DNA of 64,000 nucleotides from an uncultured Clostridia bacterium (GTDB lineage: Bacteria > Bacillota > Clostridia > TANB77 > CAG-508), in the NCBI GenBank assembly GCA_934167965.1, contig CAKPMJ010000001.1, positions 124,001 through 188,000 of the forward strand. Direction: 5' to 3'. Shown here piece by piece: positions 63,017-64,000 of this stretch. Positions within the stretch are counted from its first letter, which is position 1. Every line of letters starts with the position of its first letter. Both the position numbers and the translations under genes were made by a program. The notes beneath the pieces are model-generated. The model was given only the letters and a program-made list of their open reading frames with translations, was not told the DNA's origin and ran no database searches.

Positions 63017-63774
63017 CTCCAAGTTCACCTCCTAATAAGGTTTGAACTTCTATTATCTTTTCGAAGAATTGTTTTCTAGTATCATTTCCTTTTATTAATT
63101 CATTAAAAATCTTTCCGTCTTTTATAAATAATATCCTATTAGCATAACTTGCTGTAAAAGAATCATGTGTAACCATAACTATAGTTGAATTCATTTTTTG
63201 ATTTAAAAATTCAAAGCTTTCTAATAATTGTTTTGCCGATTTTGAATCCAATGCTCCTGTTGGTTCATCTGCTAATACTAATTGTGGATTTGTAATAATA
63301 GCTCTTGCTGATGCTACTCTTTGTTTCTGTCCACCAGATATTTGATAAGGATATTTATTTAATATATTTGATATTCCAAGTTTTTCAGCAACTTCTCTTA
63401 CTCTTTTATCTATTTCATGTGCATTTATCTTTGAAATTGTTAATGCCAATGCAATATTTTCATAAGCTGTTAGAGTATCTAATAAATTAAAGTCTTGAAA
63501 TATAAAACCTAATTCTTCTCTTCTAAATTTATTTAATTGATTTCCTTTTAATCTAGTAATATCCTTTCCATTAATTATTATTTTTCCTGCTGTAACTCTG
63601 TCTATTGTAGAAATACAATTTAAAAGTGTTGTTTTTCCGCGAACCACTTGCTCCCATTATCCCAACAAATTCACCTTTTTTCACTTCAAAGCTAATATTA
63701 TTAATAGCTTTTACTAAATTGGATTTGTTGCCATAATATTTTTCAATATTTTTAGTTTCTAATACATTTTCCAT
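63006..63774 (-). pseudogene. Bce-type ATP-binding subunit, frameshifted in the Walker A motif
   Basis: Two overlapping frames make one BceA-like ATPase of 255 residues. The first runs from ATG 63774 to GASGS, then reads RKNNTFK and stops. The second continues KTTLLNCISTID. The in-frame codon 46 is CGG (63639-63637); removing one base there restores GASGSGKTTLL, the exact Walker A. The rest is intact: LSGGQ-type signature (ISGGQKQR), LVLADEPTGALD and TVMVTHDSF (part). It is broken by one inserted base, a sequencing error, or recoded by a +1 shift. GGAGG precedes the ATG. Confidence 0.8.
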
Positions 63775-63852
63775 TTTTCTAATTCCTCCCTTGTTTTGTT
63801 ATACATATTGTAATATATTTTTCTATATCTTGCCATCGATTTACATTACAAA

Positions 63853-63874
63853 AATCTTACTTTTTTGTAAGATT
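63853..63874. promoter_or_regulatory. Inverted repeat upstream of the Bce operon, possible regulator site
   Basis: AATCTTAC (63853-63860) and GTAAGATT (63867-63874) are perfect inverted halves 6 bases apart, about 80 bases before the ATPase start. TTAC-N6-GTAA symmetry is like operators of Bce-type response regulators, though I cannot match a published consensus. Confidence 0.45.
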
Positions 63875-63879
63875 AGTTA

Positions 63880-63905
63880 AAAGGCCATCTTTTTGGATAG
63901 CCTTT
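63880..63905 (-). terminator. Terminator after the histidine kinase gene
   Basis: On the minus strand AAAGGCTATC pairs with GATGGCCTTT, with one G-U pair, and is followed by TT. It lies 10 bases after the kinase stop. Confidence 0.6.
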
Positions 63906-63914
63906 CCATATATA

Positions 63915-64000
63915 TTAGTTTATTACATCTTGTATAAAACTGCTCTTTGGAAATGTAATTTTTACTTCTGTTCCAAGGTTTTCATTTGAAGTTAATTCTA
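63915..64000 (-). CDS. C-terminal end of a sensor histidine kinase (cut by window edge)
   Basis: The last 27 residues are visible, including ENLGTEVKITFPKSSF, the typical final strand of a histidine-kinase ATPase domain (GxGTxxxxxFP). The stop is at 63917-63915. Its place before a Bce-type transporter fits the regulator-kinase-transporter order of Bce modules, so it is probably the BceS-like sensor for that transporter. Confidence 0.6.
   Translation of the reverse strand, partial: ELTSNENLGTEVKITFPKSSFIQDVIN

Noticed and set aside
63006..63647. Separate ATPase gene starting at 63647
   Set aside because: The frame starts in the middle of the Walker A motif; it is the continuation of the gene that begins at 63774.

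Overview
This window looks like the chromosome of a very AT-rich, low-GC Gram-positive anaerobe of the class Clostridia. The evidence is the spore-formation pair yabP/yabQ beside a DivIC-type gene, an isoleucine T-box in front of a long type-2 ileS, a +1-frameshifted prfB, purine-rich Shine-Dalgarno sites before almost every gene, and consensus TTGACA-17-TATAAT promoters. No rRNA, tRNA, CRISPR array or transposase was found. Species cannot be told from the sequence; an uncultured gut lineage is an inference.

Layout. 1-1.5 kb: an L,D-transpeptidase and glutamate racemase pair (cell wall). 1.6-3.5 kb: a secreted transglutaminase-like protein with fibronectin type III repeats. 3.5-6.3 kb: a three-gene ABC exporter behind a structured leader. 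6.3-15 kb: housekeeping (T-box, DUF1653 gene, ileS, hpt, secA). 15-27.2 kb: the most unusual region, an eleven-gene, same-strand run with a phosphoribosyltransferase-like protein, a HAD phosphatase, an SDR, an asparagine-synthetase-like amidotransferase, an acyl-adenylating ligase, three radical-SAM enzymes and two kinase-fold phosphotransferases. It starts at a consensus promoter followed by an attenuator-like hairpin and ends at a strong terminator. 27.2-39.3 kb: housekeeping (PHP phosphoesterase, argS, guaA, prfB, aspartokinase, yabP/yabQ/divIC, rho), interrupted by a TrpF-like gene plus an unrecognised partner and by an orphan SEC-C mini-ORF. 39.4-48.2 kb: a secreted subtilase, mntP, and a two-component system with an ABC/FtsX transporter. 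48.2-51.6 kb: a peptidase preceded by an apparent His/Arg leader-peptide attenuator, tag, and a zinc-ribbon/NUMOD nuclease-like gene. 51.7-57.2 kb: an ECF-sigma/ABC operon between identical 20-bp direct repeats, then a 1.4-kb gene-poor stretch with three copies of a repeat. 57.2-64 kb (minus strand): a UmuC-type polymerase, M29 aminopeptidase, methyltransferase, and a Bce-type ABC transporter with the tail of a histidine kinase.

How the parts work together. Amino acid supply and translation are sensed by at least two RNA devices: the T-box on ileS and the leader peptide on the M20 peptidase. Several exporter modules carry their own regulators (two-component, ECF sigma, Bce), as expected of a cell facing peptide antibiotics. 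Two genes are split by a single extra base exactly at an in-frame CGG codon: the kinase-fold gene at 24.7 kb and the Bce ATPase at 63.7 kb. CGG is otherwise almost unused here. The 15-27 kb operon is my best candidate for an undescribed system; its product cannot be deduced from sequence.
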